A stretch of DNA of 22,710 nt from a virus, in the IMG/VR virus record IMGVR_UViG_3300035187_000080, positions 1 to 22,710 of that record; one strand, 5' to 3'. The stretch's first letter is position 1. Every line of letters starts with the position of its first letter. The notes below the pieces were generated by a model. It worked only from the letters and a program-made list of their open reading frames with translations. It was not told the DNA's origin and did no database searches. Positions 1 to 6,026 of this stretch are shown here, piece after piece. The position numbers were made by a program, and so were the translations under genes.

Positions 1-35
1 CCAAGAAGATGGCCTACGGCGGTAAAGCCTGCTAA
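1..35 (+). CDS. 3' end of an upstream CDS, small basic protein (partial)
   Basis: The first bases read in frame as KKMAYGGKAC followed by a TAA at 33-35, which is also the start of the TAAGGAG ribosome binding site of the next gene. The lysine-rich tail ending in GG-K-A-C resembles the end of the next protein (NGGMC), suggesting a related small basic virion-region protein. Only about ten residues are visible, so no function can be given. Confidence 0.6.
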   Translation, partial: KKMAYGGKAC

Positions 36-44
36 GGAGCTATC

Positions 45-428
45 ATGAAGCGCAGCGTTAACGAATACGATGCAAATCGTGGTGGTGGACTGTCTCCCTT
101 GGCTTATGTACCACCAGCAGTAGGGTTGGGGGGCATGGCTTTTGCAAAGAAAAAACAAATTGACATAGCTCAAGAAGCTGGCGACAAAGATAGGCGTGAA
201 GCTGCTGCTGAGATGAAGCGTGAGTCACGCGGTATTCCAAAACCCGCTAACTTTGATGCAATGCAAGAATCTATTCAAGACGCCAAAGATGCCAAAGATC
301 GTAAAAAGATCAGTGACATGGGCTATAAAAAAGGTGGTATGACTGCTTCTAAGCGGGCTGATGGTTGCGCTGTCAAAGGCAAGACCCGTGGCACTATGAT
401 CACCATGAAGAATGGTGGGATGTGCTGA
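45..428 (+). CDS. Small basic protein with SKRADGCAVKGKTRG motif, unknown function
   Basis: A 127-residue protein. The ATG at 45 lies 5 bases after AAGGAG (34-39). The N-terminus (about 1-34) is Gly/Pro rich, the middle (about 35-90) is charged and probably helical, and the C-terminus holds YKKGGM, then SKRADGCAVKGKTRG, and ends NGGMC. I know the RADGC(A)xxGKTxG block from many uncultivated phage proteins located near connector genes, but no biochemical role is known to me. There is no signal peptide or membrane segment. The position just upstream of the connector suggests a structural or assembly role, which is inference. The call as a real gene is secure from the RBS, the codon pattern and the tight packing. 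Confidence 0.8.
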   Translation: MKRSVNEYDANRGGGLSPLAYVPPAVGLGGMAFAKKKQIDIAQEAGDKDRREAAAEMKRESRGIPKPANFDAMQESIQDAKDAKDRKKISDMGYKKGGMTASKRADGCAVKGKTRGTMITMKNGGMC

Positions 429-429
429 T

Positions 430-606
430 ATGGCAACCGCAAAACCAGCCGCTAAAGTAGTTAAGTCTCTAAAAGAGGCTGGGTTTTATGGCGCGAGTAA
501 GCCTAAACGGTTGGGTATTATCAACAAAGTTACAACCAAACCTCAACGGATAGAGATGGTTGATAAACTGTTTCTGGCCAAAAAGGCTAAAGGTGGTAAA
601 AAATGA
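430..606 (+). CDS. Small lysine-rich protein, unknown function
   Basis: A 58-residue, strongly basic protein (MATAKPAAKVVKSLKEAGFY at the start) ending AKKAKGGKK. The ATG at 430 lies one base after the stop of the preceding gene (TGATATG). An upstream in-frame start would add six residues inside the previous gene and has no reason to be preferred. About a quarter of the residues are Lys or Arg, which suggests nucleic acid or acidic-surface binding, but no domain is recognised. The C-terminal GGKK echoes the GG motifs of the neighbours. It is translationally coupled to both neighbours. Confidence 0.75.
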   Translation: MATAKPAAKVVKSLKEAGFYGASKPKRLGIINKVTTKPQRIEMVDKLFLAKKAKGGKK

Positions 607-878
607 TGGCATCCCGTGGTATGGGCGCAATACGCCCTTCTAAAATGCCCGGCGCTAAGACAAAAGCGCGGCGGGATGACACTGATTTCACCCAGTTCAA
701 AGAGGGTGGTAAGGTAAACGCCGCTGGTAATTACACGAAACCTAGTCTGCGAAAGCGGATTGTGTCGCAGGTAAAAGCCGCAGCAACGCAGGGCACTGGC
801 GCAGGTCAGTGGTCAGCGCGTAAAGCACAGCTTGTTGCCAAGAAGTACAAGGCGGCTGGCGGGGGTTATCGAGATTGA
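603..878 (+). CDS. Small basic protein with GQWSARKAQ...GGGY motif (DUF5872-like?)
   Basis: A 91-residue protein. The ATG at 603 overlaps the previous stop (ATGATG), so a Met-Met start is possible. The N-terminal half is Lys/Arg rich and includes FKEGGKV. The C-terminal half reads YTKPSLRKRIVSQVKAA, then GQWSARKAQ and KKYKAAGGGY. That last block is a small conserved domain seen in phages, large DNA viruses and some bacteria. I associate it with the DUF5872 type, but that name is from memory and a profile search is needed. The function is unknown. The basic amphipathic character fits a nucleic acid binding or virion-interior protein, as inference only. Confidence 0.75.
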   Translation: MMASRGMGAIRPSKMPGAKTKARRDDTDFTQFKEGGKVNAAGNYTKPSLRKRIVSQVKAAATQGTGAGQWSARKAQLVAKKYKAAGGGYRD

Positions 879-1108
879 AAGCGCCTCAAAAATCCCTAAA
901 GGATTGGGGCGACCAGAAATGGAGAACCAAAAGTGGAAAACCGTCTAGTAAAACGGGTGAGCGATATCTTCCAGAAGCTGCGATCAAAAGTCTCAGCCCT
1001 GCTGAGTACGCTGCGACGACCAAAGCCAAGCGGGCAGGAAAAGCCGCCGGAAAACAATTCGTAGCCCAACCCAAAACAATTGCAAAGAAAACCGCAGGGT
1101 ATAGATAA
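875..1108 (+). CDS. Small basic protein with GERYLPEAA / EYAATT motif, TTG start
   Basis: A 77-residue basic protein. No ATG is available at the start. A TTG at 875 overlaps the upstream TGA (TTGA), which makes it the natural coupled start. The recognisable core is LKDWGDQKWRTKSGKPSS, then GERYLPEAAIKSLSPAEYAA and KRAGKAAGKQFVAQPK, a pattern I know from many phage small proteins and some large viruses of algae, usually beside a GQWSARKAQ-type protein as here. No catalytic residues are apparent. The constant pairing with the preceding gene suggests the two proteins act together, which is inference. Confidence 0.75.
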   Translation: MKAPQKSLKDWGDQKWRTKSGKPSSKTGERYLPEAAIKSLSPAEYAATTKAKRAGKAAGKQFVAQPKTIAKKTAGYR

Positions 1109-2040
1109 TGGCTAAGACCACCGGAACCACAGCTTTTGATCTCGACATGAACGACCTCATTGAGGAGGCGTTTGAGCGTTGCGGTCAAGAACTTCGCACG
1201 GGTTACAACTTCCGCACAGCGCGGCGGTCGTTGAACCTGCTGACGATTGAGTGGGCAAATCGTGGTTTGAACTTCTGGACTGTAGAACAGGGCCAGATTC
1301 CAATGGTGACGGGTCAGGCTATATACCCCATGCCTACGGACACAATCAATCTCCTAGACATGGTTATACGCCAAAGTAACGCCACATCTAACCAGATCGA
1401 TATCAACATCAGCGGTATTTCAGAATCGACCTACATGAGTCTGCCAAACAAGTTGGCACAAGGTCGCCCAATTCAGGTCTGGTACAACCGTCAGTCCGGT
1501 CAAGAGAACAGCACTACGGTTACCCTTAACGGAACTATTTCATCTACAGCCACCACAATTACGTTGTCTAATGTGGATGGTTTGACCACTGCTGGGTTTA
1601 TCAAAATTGATAATGAAACCATCAGTTACCCCAACGTAGACCCTGTAAACAACCAGTTGTTAAACTGTGCTCGTGGACAGAACGGTACAACCGCTGCAGC
1701 GCATACTACTGGTGCAGCTATAACCGTGCAGAACCTACCTGCTATCAATGTGTGGCCTACACCTAACGCCCCCGGGGATCAGTACATGTTTGTGTACTAC
1801 CGCATGCGCCGTATTCAGGACGCTGGCTCTGGTGTAACTGTCCAAGACATTCCATTCCGCTTTATCCCCTGCATGGTGGCAGGATTGGCCTATCTGTTGA
1901 GCATGAAGTTGCCAGATGTTGATCCAAACCGTGTAATGGGTCTAAAGGCTGAGTATGAACAGCAGTGGGAATTGGCCCAGTCGGAAGACCGCGATACCTC
2001 TCCGTTGAGGTTTGTGCCAAGGAATTTGTTCTATGCCTAA
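1108..2040 (+). CDS. Head-tail connector / tail accessory factor, P22 gp4-like, with an inserted beta domain
   Basis: A 310-residue protein. The ATG at 1108 shares a base with the upstream stop (TAATG). Residues 10-130 hold the family pattern: LIEEAFERCG near the start, RTARRSLNLLTIEWANRGLN, then IYPMPTDTINLLDMVIR. Residues 210-310 hold NVWPTPNAP, YYRMRRIQDAG, the helix IPCMVAGLAYLLSMKLPD and a C-terminal YEQQWELAQSEDRDTSP. This matches the tail accessory factor that sits under the portal and receives the tail hub in P22-like phages. The usual proteins are much shorter (P22 gp4 is 166 residues). The excess is partly a Thr/Ser-rich beta segment at about 135-209 (TTITLSNVDGL, IKIDNETISY, CARGQNGTTAAAH) that reads as an insertion. 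Acts in the virion neck. Confidence 0.8.
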   Translation: MAKTTGTTAFDLDMNDLIEEAFERCGQELRTGYNFRTARRSLNLLTIEWANRGLNFWTVEQGQIPMVTGQAIYPMPTDTINLLDMVIRQSNATSNQIDINISGISESTYMSLPNKLAQGRPIQVWYNRQSGQENSTTVTLNGTISSTATTITLSNVDGLTTAGFIKIDNETISYPNVDPVNNQLLNCARGQNGTTAAAHTTGAAITVQNLPAINVWPTPNAPGDQYMFVYYRMRRIQDAGSGVTVQDIPFRFIPCMVAGLAYLLSMKLPDVDPNRVMGLKAEYEQQWELAQSEDRDTSPLRFVPRNLFYA

Positions 2041-2461
2041 TCGGTTTGCTTCCGGTAAGCATGCAATTGCTGAATGCGACCGTTGTGCGCAGAGGTACAT
2101 GCTCAAGGAACTAAAGACACAGACAGTCAAGACTAAGCCATTTAAGGTCAAGGTTTGCCCCGCATGTTGGGATCCCGATCAGCCGCAGTTGCAACTGGGT
2201 ATGTATCCAGTCAATGATCCGCAAGCTGTGCGTGAGCCGCGTCCTGATGTGAGCTATCAAGTCTCTGGTCAAAGTGGCTTACAGATTCTGTTAACGGATA
2301 GCACCACTCAAGATGGGTTTGGCTATCCAGAGCAAGGCAGTCGGGTGTTTCAGTGGGGGTACAACCCTGTTGGTGGCGCAAGAAGTTTTGATACGCTTTT
2401 AACGCCAAATAACTTGGTGTTAGCGATAGAACTTGGTACAGTTACGGTTACAGTTACATAA
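2033..2461 (+). CDS. Zinc-ribbon virion-region protein
   Basis: A 142-residue protein. The ATG at 2033 overlaps the end of the connector gene by 8 bases and follows AAGGA at 2019-2023. Residues 15-45 contain two Cys pairs, CDRC (15-18) and CPAC (42-45), separated by 23 residues and typical of a four-cysteine zinc ribbon. They are followed by WDPDQPQLQLGMYPV and NDPQAVREPRPD, a block I recognise from many phage proteins at this locus. The C-terminal part is beta-rich (FDTLLTPNNLVLAIELGT, then a TVTVTVT tail). It probably plays a structural or assembly part at the head-tail joint. The exact role is unknown. Confidence 0.75.
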   Translation: MPNRFASGKHAIAECDRCAQRYMLKELKTQTVKTKPFKVKVCPACWDPDQPQLQLGMYPVNDPQAVREPRPDVSYQVSGQSGLQILLTDSTTQDGFGYPEQGSRVFQWGYNPVGGARSFDTLLTPNNLVLAIELGTVTVTVT

Positions 2462-2471
2462 GGAGCCTGAA

Positions 2472-2675
2472 ATGGACAAAGCAGATTTGAAACAAGACAA
2501 GAAGATGGTAGCTGGAGCCGTGCACAAGCACGAGAAAAAGCTACATCCCGGTCAGCCTATGACAAAACTTGCCAAAGGCGGCAAGACAAACGCTCAGATG
2601 AAAGCTCTGGGTCGTGGTTTGGCCAAAGTGGCTAACCAGAAGAAGTCTTCCTTCACCTATAAAAAAGGAGCTTGA
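2472..2675 (+). CDS. Small basic protein with HKHEKKLHPGQPMTKL motif
   Basis: A 67-residue, Lys/His-rich protein. I chose the ATG at 2472 because TAAGGAG (2459-2465) precedes it at good spacing. A longer in-frame start would overlap the previous gene and lacks an RBS. The sequence runs DKKMVAGAVHKHEKKLHPGQ, then MTKLAKGGKT and ends YKKGA. The HKHExxLHxGxxxTKLxxGG pattern is common in phage genomes next to connector and adaptor genes. The function is unknown, and a His/Lys-rich helix could bind metal or nucleic acid. Confidence 0.75.
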   Translation: MDKADLKQDKKMVAGAVHKHEKKLHPGQPMTKLAKGGKTNAQMKALGRGLAKVANQKKSSFTYKKGA

Positions 2676-2676
2676 T

Positions 2677-2943
2677 ATGGCAACTTTTAGCAAAAAGATG
2701 ATGGGTAAAGAAGTTGGCGATGCCAGCGTTTATGCTCCGCCCCACAATATGAATGGTGAAGCTGGTGTAGACATCAAGAACAGTGGCTATAACGGTGGTA
2801 ACCGTTTGACCGCTAATGATGTGAACATGTCTGTTGGTAACATCAGTCGTGACCCATACAAAGAGCCAAAGACTTCTGGTATTAAAATCCGTGGTACTGG
2901 CGCGGCTACCAAAGGCGTGATGGCGCGAGGCCAAATGGCTTGA
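2677..2943 (+). CDS. Small hypothetical virion-region protein
   Basis: An 88-residue protein. The ATG at 2677 lies one base after the preceding stop and 6 bases after AAAGGAG (2664-2670). It starts MATFSKKMMGKEVGDASVYA and is Gly/Asn rich without membrane segments or cysteines. KIRGTGAATKGVMARG near the end is a motif I have seen in phage small proteins that accompany adaptor genes. No function is recognised. The next gene begins one base after its stop, so the two are co-translated. Confidence 0.7.
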   Translation: MATFSKKMMGKEVGDASVYAPPHNMNGEAGVDIKNSGYNGGNRLTANDVNMSVGNISRDPYKEPKTSGIKIRGTGAATKGVMARGQMA

Positions 2944-2944
2944 T

Positions 2945-3643
2945 ATGAATTACACCGAACTGTTCAATAACATTCAGTCGTACACGGAAAATAATTTTCC
3001 GGACTTCGCCGTTTCTGACGGCGCGATAGAAACGTCTAAAGAGCAGATTGATCGGTTTATTGAGCAAGCCGAATTGCGCATCTATAACACGGTGCAGTTT
3101 CCGTTTTTGCGCAAAAACATGACGGGTAATATTCAGTCAGGTAACAAATATCTTCAAGCGCCGAATGACTACCTTGCCACATATTCTTTGGCAGTGATTG
3201 ATTCATCAGGTAACTACGAGTACTTGTTAAACAAAGACGTAAACTTCATTCGCCAGTCGTACCCTAATCCTACGACAGATACTGGGATTCCAAAGTATTA
3301 CGCGTTGTTTGGCCCTGCAATTGTGGGTAGCGCAATTACAACTGAACTAACGTTTATTCTTGGCCCAACTCCTAATACTAATTACACAGCAGAGCTTCAT
3401 TTCTATTACTACCCTGAGTCAATTACGACAGCGGGTACGTCATGGCTTGGCGATAACTTTGATACTGTGCTCTTGTATGGTTCACTGGTTGAAGCGTATA
3501 CCTTTATGAAGGGTGAGCCTGACATGCTTGCTTTGTACGACGGTAAATACAAAGAAGCTCTTGCACAAGCTAAACGTTTGGGTGATGGTATGGAGCGTCA
3601 GGATGCTTATCGTTCTGGTCAATATAGACAGGCGGTGACCTGA
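2945..3643 (+). CDS. Phage adaptor protein (head-tail joining)
   Basis: A 232-residue protein. The N-terminal helices (about 1-50) end in IDRFIEQAELRIYNTVQFPF, and are followed by LRKNMTGNIQSGNKYLQAPN, then YLLNKDVNFIRQSYPNP and GIPKYYALFG. The C-terminus has a helical stretch (LLYGSLVEAYTFMKGEPD) and YKEALAQAKRLGDGMER. This is the pattern of the widespread phage adaptor family that packs against the portal or connector ring. The general layout parallels the gp4-like connector at 1108-2040 (a G...Y..P.D block followed by VI, and a C-terminal helix), so a distant common fold is likely. It acts in the virion neck. Confidence is good for family and moderate for exact position. Confidence 0.75.
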   Translation: MNYTELFNNIQSYTENNFPDFAVSDGAIETSKEQIDRFIEQAELRIYNTVQFPFLRKNMTGNIQSGNKYLQAPNDYLATYSLAVIDSSGNYEYLLNKDVNFIRQSYPNPTTDTGIPKYYALFGPAIVGSAITTELTFILGPTPNTNYTAELHFYYYPESITTAGTSWLGDNFDTVLLYGSLVEAYTFMKGEPDMLALYDGKYKEALAQAKRLGDGMERQDAYRSGQYRQAVT

Positions 3644-4065
3644 TGGCTTTCACAGGTAACTACTCCTGCAATACGTTGCGCACAGGCTTGATTAACGGTA
3701 CGTTGAGATTTGCAACAGATACGTTTCGTTTGGCGTTGTATACCAACTCAGCTACATTGAATCAACTGACTGCGGCGTATACATCAGATGGCGAGACTTC
3801 TGGTGGTAACTATGTAGCTGGTGGCCAAGTAGTCACGGCAACGGTTAATACCGCGCTTGGTTCAAACAGTAGTACCATTTATGTGTCGTTTTCTAGCCCT
3901 GCTTGGACTGGTGCAATCACGGCTCGTGGCGCGTTAATTTACGATGTCACTACTGGCGCGGCTGTCTGTGTTTTGGATTTTGGAAATAACATAACATCGA
4001 CACAAACTTTCACCGTAACGATGCCTGCTGACACCAGCACGGCTGCACTCATTAGACTTGTATAG
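3643..4065 (+). CDS. Beta-rich virion protein, paralogue of 4279-4755
   Basis: A 140-residue protein. The start codon shares a base with the upstream stop (TGATG). It shows the pattern of a common small phage virion protein: TFRLALYTNSATLNQLTAAY, ETSGGNYVAGG, a run of beta strands, ARGALIYDV, VLDFG, and a C-terminal FTVTMPADTSTAALIRL. Nearly every recognisable block recurs in the protein encoded at 4279-4755, so the two are paralogues. The low Lys/Arg and high Thr/Ser/Ala content and the beta prediction fit a fibre or decoration component, but the exact place in the particle is unknown. Confidence 0.75.
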   Translation: MAFTGNYSCNTLRTGLINGTLRFATDTFRLALYTNSATLNQLTAAYTSDGETSGGNYVAGGQVVTATVNTALGSNSSTIYVSFSSPAWTGAITARGALIYDVTTGAAVCVLDFGNNITSTQTFTVTMPADTSTAALIRLV

Positions 4066-4073
4066 GAGAAAAT

Positions 4074-4268
4074 ATGGCATTGGTCACAACCACCAAAGGC
4101 GAAATGGATGAATCTTTGCTTGAAAAGCGAGAGGGTTCCGTTGATAATGACAACGAATCAACCACATGGGTGGAGTATTGGTTAGATGGAGAACTTGTGC
4201 ATCGCTCTGCCCATGTTGCCCTAAAGAAATCCGTAACACTAGCCGCCGAAGCGGCATCTTTTAACTAA
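4074..4268 (+). CDS. Small acidic protein, conserved phage hypothetical
   Basis: A 64-residue protein with AGGAG at 4063-4067 and the ATG at 4074. The sequence MALVTTTKGEMDESLLEKRE, then DNDNESTTWVEYWLDGELVH and RSAHVALKK, belongs to a small phage family I recognise from virion gene clusters but for which I know no function. It is acidic in the middle and contains Trp-Val-Glu-Tyr-Trp, which may form a short beta hairpin. It sits between the two paralogous virion proteins, so the three may form one unit. Confidence 0.75.
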   Translation: MALVTTTKGEMDESLLEKREGSVDNDNESTTWVEYWLDGELVHRSAHVALKKSVTLAAEAASFN

Positions 4269-4278
4269 GGAGCCTAAC

Positions 4279-4755
4279 ATGGCAAACACACAAGCAATGA
4301 CGACAAGTTTTATGGGTGAGTTAATGACCGCCACTCATAATTTTGGCACTGCCCCCGTTCGTGCAACCGGCGCAACTGATGCGTTTAAAGCCGCTTTGTA
4401 TTTAACAACTGCAACGGTTAATGCGGCTACCACTGCATATTCAGCAAGCAATGAAGTGTCTGGTACAGGCTATTCTGCGGGCGGTGTTGCGGTTACATTT
4501 GGCACGCCCCCAACAGCAACCAACAGCTCTGCAACAGCAGGTGTTGCATTTGTTACGCCTTCGGCCAGTATCACATACACCACAGTGACTTTGGCTACGG
4601 CGTTTGACGCAGTGTTGATTTACAACTCGACGCAAAGCGATAAGGCTGTGAGCGTACACACCTTTGGTTCACAGACAATTACTGCTGGTACGTTTACTCT
4701 TACCATGCCTGCGAATACAACTTCGACTGCTTTGATCCGTTTGGCTACAACCTAA
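4279..4755 (+). CDS. Beta-rich virion protein, paralogue of 3643-4065
   Basis: A 158-residue protein. The ATG at 4279 follows TAAGGAG (4266-4272). It shares with 3643-4065 the blocks FKAALYLTTATVNAATTAY, EVSGTGYSAGG, VLIYN, and the ending FTLTMPANTTSTALIRL. The N-terminus differs (MANTQAMTTSFMGELMTATH), with an extra segment, and may mediate a separate attachment. It is a likely structural component of tail or fibre. Duplication followed by divergence is the simplest explanation of the pair. Confidence 0.75.
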   Translation: MANTQAMTTSFMGELMTATHNFGTAPVRATGATDAFKAALYLTTATVNAATTAYSASNEVSGTGYSAGGVAVTFGTPPTATNSSATAGVAFVTPSASITYTTVTLATAFDAVLIYNSTQSDKAVSVHTFGSQTITAGTFTLTMPANTTSTALIRLATT

Positions 4756-4760
4756 TAGGG

Positions 4761-4780
4761 CCGGTGGGGTAACTCACCGG
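4761..4780 (+). promoter_or_regulatory. RNA hairpin with GTAA (GNRA) tetraloop overlapping the RBS of the next gene
   Basis: In the 32-base gap between the stop at 4755 and the ATG at 4788, ccggtggg (4761-4768) pairs with ctcaccgg (4773-4780) through eight pairs, one of them G-U. The loop is GTAA, a GNRA-type tetraloop in RNA. The only Shine-Dalgarno candidate, GGAG at 4779-4782, has its first two bases in the stem, so folding should limit initiation. There is no T run after the stem, which argues against an intrinsic terminator. Alternatives are an RNA processing or stability element. Confidence 0.6.
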
Positions 4781-4787
4781 AGTAGCC

Positions 4788-5564
4788 ATGTTTGGAATCT
4801 CCGCATTCGCCGAAGCGCCGTTTGCCTCGCTTGCGGGGCAGACAATAGTTCTTCCTCTTACCGGCGTTCAGGCATCTGGCGCGGTAGGATCAGTCACGAT
4901 TGATTCGGCTTGTGCGCTTACGGGAGTAGAAGCGGCAGGAGCAGTTGGTATTGTTGTTGGAGACAACACAGTTGCACTAACTGGAGTTGAGGCGCTTGGT
5001 GCGGTAGGGGATGTCACAGAAACTAACAGCCCAGACGAAACTGGGGTGTTGGCCAATGGCGATGTTGGGACCGTCACAGTGGAGCAGTTGATTGCTCTGA
5101 CAGGTGTCGGAGCATCTGGCGCGGTTGGTAGTGTTGATTTTGCATACACTGCAATTTTGACGGGTGTTGAGGCTTCAGGCGCTGTTGGAACAATTATCCC
5201 CGGCAAAGAGTTCGGTCTTGACGGGGTACAAGCATCGGGCGCAGTTGGCACTGTTGATTTCTCGCCTATCCCAGATGGTGTTTTAGCTTCTGGTGCAGTT
5301 GGTACGATTGGGATGGGCGAACGGCTTATTGCCCTAACGGGTGTTCAAGCCGCTGGCGCGGTGGGAGATGTTACTGAGACCAACAGCCCAACTGAAGATG
5401 GTGTGGTGGCTACAGGCAGTGTAGGATCAGTTAGTACCAGCAGGACCGTGGCATTGGCTGGGGTCGGGGCCACGGGTCAAGTTGGCACAATGAATTATTT
5501 TTATTGGACAACAATTGATGACAACGGGACGCCGAACTGGCAAAATGTCGAAATGACGGTGTAA
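4788..5564 (+). CDS. Tandem-repeat virion protein, eleven copies of a roughly 20-residue LTGVxAxGAVGxV repeat
   Basis: A 258-residue protein. After a short N-terminus (MFGISAFAEAPFASLAGQ) it is almost wholly repeats of the form LTGVxASGAVGxV plus 6-8 variable residues. The GAVG-type tetrapeptides start at residues 31, 51, 71, 91, 111, 131, 151, 169, 190, 210 and 230, so the period is exactly 20 over the first seven copies. The C-terminus (about 235-258, FYWTTIDDNGTPNW) is unrelated and probably a cap or anchor. The regular Gly and small hydrophobic spacing suggests a beta-solenoid or a string of beta hairpins. It sits among fibre genes, so a virion surface or fibre role is likely. The same repeat closes the protein at 17540-17923. 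Confidence 0.75.
   Translation: MFGISAFAEAPFASLAGQTIVLPLTGVQASGAVGSVTIDSACALTGVEAAGAVGIVVGDNTVALTGVEALGAVGDVTETNSPDETGVLANGDVGTVTVEQLIALTGVGASGAVGSVDFAYTAILTGVEASGAVGTIIPGKEFGLDGVQASGAVGTVDFSPIPDGVLASGAVGTIGMGERLIALTGVQAAGAVGDVTETNSPTEDGVVATGSVGSVSTSRTVALAGVGATGQVGTMNYFYWTTIDDNGTPNWQNVEMTV
4857..5489 (+). repeat. Coding tandem repeats, 60-base period, encoding GVxAxGAVG units
   Basis: Eleven imperfect copies of about 60 bases encode the repeats of the protein above. The spacing is 20 residues six times, then 18, 21, 20 and 20. The stretch DVTETNSP occurs twice (protein residues 75-82 and 193-200), each time preceding a copy that starts with an acidic residue and lacks the usual LTGV. That points to a segmental duplication of several repeats. 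The copies differ at many synonymous positions, so the array is old or under diversifying change rather than freshly amplified. Confidence 0.75.
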
Positions 5565-5573
5565 GGACATAAT

Positions 5574-6017
5574 ATGGCACTTGTATTAGCAGATCGCGTA
5601 AAAGAAACCACTACCACGGCTGGTACGGGGACCATCACGCTTGCGGGCGCGGCCACAGGTTTTCAATCTTTTGCCGTTGTAGGTAATGGTAATACAACTT
5701 ATTACACAATTGCTGCGCAAACCGGGAGCGAGTGGGAAGTTGGTATTGGCACGTATACATCCGCTGGAACCCTTCTTGCTCGTACTACAGTTTTAGCCAA
5801 TAGCGCGGGAACACAACCCACTGCATTAACATTTTCTGCTGGAACAAAAGACGTATTTGTAACGTACCCAGCAGGATATGCTGTGGCTTCTACTAATGTG
5901 GGTACATCAGGGCAGTTGTTAACTTCTAATGGTACGGGTGTAGCTCCTACATACCAAACTTCTACCGCTGCCTCAAAATCGTATGTACAGGCAATGGGCA
6001 TCCTGAATGGACTATAA
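5574..6017 (+). CDS. Tail fibre-type virion protein (short)
   Basis: A 147-residue protein with TAAGGA before the ATG at 5574. It starts MALVLADRVKETTTTAGTGT and continues with ITLAGAATGFQSFAVVGNG, TYYTIAA, WEVGIGTYTSAGTLLARTTV and VFVTYPAGYAV. It closes with GTSGQLLTSNGTGVAPTY and a short hydrophobic C-terminus. This is a very common small protein of phage tail-fibre regions. The GxxGQxLTSNGTG element is shared with the next protein. It is probably a fibre or adaptor subunit of the adsorption apparatus. The exact role is not established by the sequence. Confidence 0.75.
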   Translation: MALVLADRVKETTTTAGTGTITLAGAATGFQSFAVVGNGNTTYYTIAAQTGSEWEVGIGTYTSAGTLLARTTVLANSAGTQPTALTFSAGTKDVFVTYPAGYAVASTNVGTSGQLLTSNGTGVAPTYQTSTAASKSYVQAMGILNGL

Positions 6018-6026
6018 GGATAAAAA

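Noticed and set aside
4756-4787. Intrinsic terminator at the hairpin before the repeat protein
   Set aside because: No T-run follows the stem, and the start codon of the next gene is eight bases downstream.
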